From: Empedobacter brevis NBRC 14943 = ATCC 43319
Lineage (GTDB): Bacteria; Bacteroidota; Bacteroidia; Flavobacteriales; Weeksellaceae
Reading direction: 5' to 3'
Assembly: GCF_000382425.1 (NCBI RefSeq)
Contig: NZ_KB908296.1
Span: 186,001-250,000, forward strand
Length of the DNA: 64,000 nucleotides
Position 1 is the first letter of the stretch. Each line of letters begins with the position of its first letter. The notes beneath the pieces were generated by a model. It searched no databases, was not told the DNA's origin, and was given only the letters and a program-made list of their open reading frames with translations. The translations under genes were made by a program, and so were the position numbers. Positions 61,774 to 64,000 of this stretch are shown piece by piece.

Positions 61774-64000
61774 ATGGCATTTGATATAAATATGATTAAA
61801 GGCGTTTATGCCAAAATGCAAGAACGTGTAGATGCTGCGAGAAGTATCGTAGCTCGTCCTTTAACTTACTCAGAAAAAATTTTATATGCCCATTTGTTTG
61901 ATGGACAACCAACGCAAGCATACACAAGAGGCGAGTCTTATGTGGATTTCGCTCCAGATCGCGTAGCGATGCAGGACGCAACTGCTCAGATGGCTTTGTT
62001 ACAGTTTATGCAAGCAGGTAAAGTAAAAACGGCAGTTCCGTCTACGGTTCATTGTGATCACTTGATTCAGGCTAAAGTTGGTGCTAAAACCGATTTACAA
62101 GAGGCAATTAATAAATCTTCAGAAGTATTTAACTTTTTGGAGTCTGTGTCGAATAAATATGGAATTGGATTTTGGAAACCAGGTGCCGGTATTATTCACC
62201 AAGTTGTTTTGGAAAACTATGCTTTTCCGGGAGGAATGATGATTGGTACTGACTCACATACCCCAAATGCAGGTGGATTGGGAATGGTTGCAATTGGTGT
62301 TGGTGGTGCTGATGCAGTTGATGTAATGTCAGGTATGGCTTGGGAATTAAAAATGCCAAAATTAATTGGTGTCAAATTAACCGGTAAATTATCTGGTTGG
62401 GCAGCCCCTAAAGATGTTATTTTAGAGGTTGCGGGACGTTTAACTGTAAAAGGTGGTACCGGAGCAATTGTAGAATATTTTGGAGAAGGTGCAGAGTCTT
62501 TATCTGCAACAGGTAAGGGAACAATCTGTAACATGGGAGCTGAAATTGGAGCAACAACGTCTATTTTTGCGTATGATGATGCTTCTGAGAGATATTTGAG
62601 AGCAACAGACCGTAATGATGTGGCTGATGCTGCGAATGAACATAAATCATATTTACGTTCGGATGATGAAGTATATGAAAATCCAAAAGACTATTACGAT
62701 CAATTAATCGAAATTAACTTATCAGAATTGGAACCTCGTCTGAATGGTCCTTTTACACCAGATTTAATGACGCCGGTTTCAAAAATGAAGGAAACTGCAG
62801 CTGCCAATGGATGGCCATTAGATGTGGAGTGGGGATTAATAGGTTCTTGTACGAATTCTTCTTATGAAGATTTAACTCGCGCAGCTTCAATTGCTCAACA
62901 AGCAATTGACAAAGGCCTTGTAACAAAAGCCGCTTTCGGGATTAATCCAGGTTCTGAAGTTGTTCGTTATACCGCAGATCGTGATGGATTATTAAAAACG
63001 TTCGAAGATTTGAATGCCGTGATTTTTACAAATGCCTGTGGACCATGTATTGGTCAATGGGATCGTGAAGGTGCTGATAAAGAAGAAAAAAATACAATTG
63101 TTCACTCATTCAATCGTAACTTCAAAAAACGTGCAGATGGAAATCCAAATACCTATGCATTTGTAACTTCTCCGGAAATGGTTGCAGCAATTGCAATTTC
63201 TGGTCGTTTAGATTTTAATCCATTGACGGATAAATTGGTCAATAAAGACGGCGAAGAAGTTATGTTAGATGCTCCAAAAGGTGAAGAATTACCAGGCAAA
63301 GGGTATGCATATGAAGATAACGGATATCAAGCACCGGTAGAGGATGGTTCTCATGTAGAAGTGATTGTTAATCCTAATTCTGAACGCTTGCAATTATTAG
63401 AAGGATTCAAACCTTGGAATGGGGAAAACATTATGGGTGCTAAATTATTAATCAAAGCATTTGGGAAATGTACAACAGATCACATTTCTATGGCTGGTCC
63501 TTGGTTGCGTTTCAGAGGTCATTTAGATAATATTTCGAATAATACATTGATTGGAGCTGTAAATGCATTCAATCAAGAAACAAATTCAGTTAAAAACCAA
63601 TTGACAGGAGAGTATGGAGCTGTTCCTGATACTGCTCGTGCATACAAAGCGGCAGGCGTTCCTTCTGTAATTGTTGGAGATGAAAACTATGGGGAAGGCT
63701 CTTCTCGTGAGCATGCGGCAATGCAGCCCCGTCATTTAGGTTCTGTCGCTGTTCTGGTTCGTTCTTTTGCACGTATTCATGAGACAAATCTTAAAAAACA
63801 AGGAATGTTAGCCTTAACATTTGCTGATAAAGCGGATTATGATAAAGTTCAAGAAGATGACACAATCAACTTTATTGATTTAACAGAGTTCGCTCCGGGA
63901 AAACCACTGACAATAGAATTGGTACATACAGATGGTTCTAAAGATTCAATTTTAGCAAATCATACGTATAACGCACAACAAATTGAGTGGTTTAAAGCCG
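61774..64000 (+). CDS. acnA: Aconitate hydratase, AcnA type (3' end cut by window)
   Basis: At least 742 residues, open to the window end, so only roughly the last dozen residues should be missing compared with the usual 755 or so. [15 protein letters not shown] start; [51 protein letters not shown] (first cluster Cys) and [13 protein letters not shown] (two more Cys), [18 protein letters not shown] (swivel). Mitochondrial-type aconitase. A 229-nt gap with the acnB terminator separates it from acnB, so it is probably transcribed separately. Confidence 0.95.
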   Translation, partial: MAFDINMIKGVYAKMQERVDAARSIVARPLTYSEKILYAHLFDGQPTQAYTRGESYVDFAPDRVAMQDATAQMALLQFMQAGKVKTAVPSTVHCDHLIQAKVGAKTDLQEAINKSSEVFNFLESVSNKYGIGFWKPGAGIIHQVVLENYAFPGGMMIGTDSHTPNAGGLGMVAIGVGGADAVDVMSGMAWELKMPKLIGVKLTGKLSGWAAPKDVILEVAGRLTVKGGTGAIVEYFGEGAESLSATGKGTICNMGAEIGATTSIFAYDDASERYLRATDRNDVADAANEHKSYLRSDDEVYENPKDYYDQLIEINLSELEPRLNGPFTPDLMTPVSKMKETAAANGWPLDVEWGLIGSCTNSSYEDLTRAASIAQQAIDKGLVTKAAFGINPGSEVVRYTADRDGLLKTFEDLNAVIFTNACGPCIGQWDREGADKEEKNTIVHSFNRNFKKRADGNPNTYAFVTSPEMVAAIAISGRLDFNPLTDKLVNKDGEEVMLDAPKGEELPGKGYAYEDNGYQAPVEDGSHVEVIVNPNSERLQLLEGFKPWNGENIMGAKLLIKAFGKCTTDHISMAGPWLRFRGHLDNISNNTLIGAVNAFNQETNSVKNQLTGEYGAVPDTARAYKAAGVPSVIVGDENYGEGSSREHAAMQPRHLGSVAVLVRSFARIHETNLKKQGMLALTFADKADYDKVQEDDTINFIDLTEFAPGKPLTIELVHTDGSKDSILANHTYNAQQIEWFKA

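Noticed and set aside
1-64000. CRISPR arrays, insertion sequences, phage genes, rRNA
   Set aside because: No regularly spaced repeats, transposase or integrase motifs, or rRNA sequences were seen on either strand.

Overview
The window reads as a low-GC, AT-rich chromosomal segment of a flavobacterium (Bacteroidota), most likely family Weeksellaceae; an Empedobacter-like organism is my guess from base composition and gene content, not a proven identity. Supporting signs are the DUF6089-uppS-bamA-skp-skp block, gldD next to ssb and mutY, a GLPGLI protein beside a CarboxypepD_reg/beta-barrel outer-membrane protein, an AcnB/AcnA pair, weak Shine-Dalgarno signals, and promoters of the flavobacterial TTTG-N17-20-TAnnTTTG type. 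The content is mostly core chromosome; I see no phage, insertion sequence, CRISPR array or rRNA.

Layout: 0-6.2 kb envelope biogenesis (DUF6089, uppS, bamA, two Skp/OmpH, rfbD). 6.3-10 kb serS, a small repeat lipoprotein, DNA polymerase III delta-prime, cutC. 10-13.9 kb a divergent glycan module (glycosylasparaginase-type Ntn hydrolase and GH92 alpha-mannosidase). 14-16.4 kb a Fur-family regulator and a P1B-type Zn/Cd ATPase with a palindromic operator between them. 16.4-22.3 kb tyrosine phosphatase, siderophore-interacting protein, GLPGLI protein, large outer-membrane beta-barrel protein, small membrane protein. 22.4-26 kb B12-dependent methylmalonyl-CoA mutase, a MenE-like pseudo-ligase and a small conserved protein. 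26.3-29.9 kb era, a universal stress protein, DUF445, ecotin. 30-37.7 kb a region bounded by inverted tRNA-Asn copies, holding rseP, gldD, ssb, mutY, hup, a 30-residue basic protein, rng and a DUF2459 protein. 37.7-42 kb meaB (partner of the mutase at 22.4 kb), a membrane-anchored AraC-type protein and feoA-feoB-Cys-rich protein. 42-45 kb rplU-rpmA, an unknown gene, thiL, a thioesterase. 45-51 kb two more universal stress proteins, a YhiN-type flavoprotein, a FadL/GDSL-lipoprotein pair. 51-64 kb fbp, aspartate kinase with an OlsF-like acyltransferase, a hydrolase, the second repeat lipoprotein, argH, acnB and acnA (cut by the window end).

Functional links inside the window: mutase plus MeaB (propionate/succinyl-CoA), feoAB plus siderophore-interacting protein (iron), AcnB plus AcnA plus Fbp plus aspartate kinase and ArgH (central and amino-acid metabolism), BamA plus Skp plus RseP plus rfbD (envelope). 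Nothing here is clearly a new multi-gene system. The most unusual items are a MenE-like protein that has lost the AMP-binding motifs, two lipoprotein genes sharing an exactly identical 70-nt 5' end but different repeat tails, perfect 42-56 bp palindromes that swallow stop codons, an inverted tRNA-Asn/terminator repeat bracketing about 7 kb, and several palindromic operators (Fur-like at 14.39 kb, LacI-like at 52.23 kb, iron-box-like at 17.3 kb).
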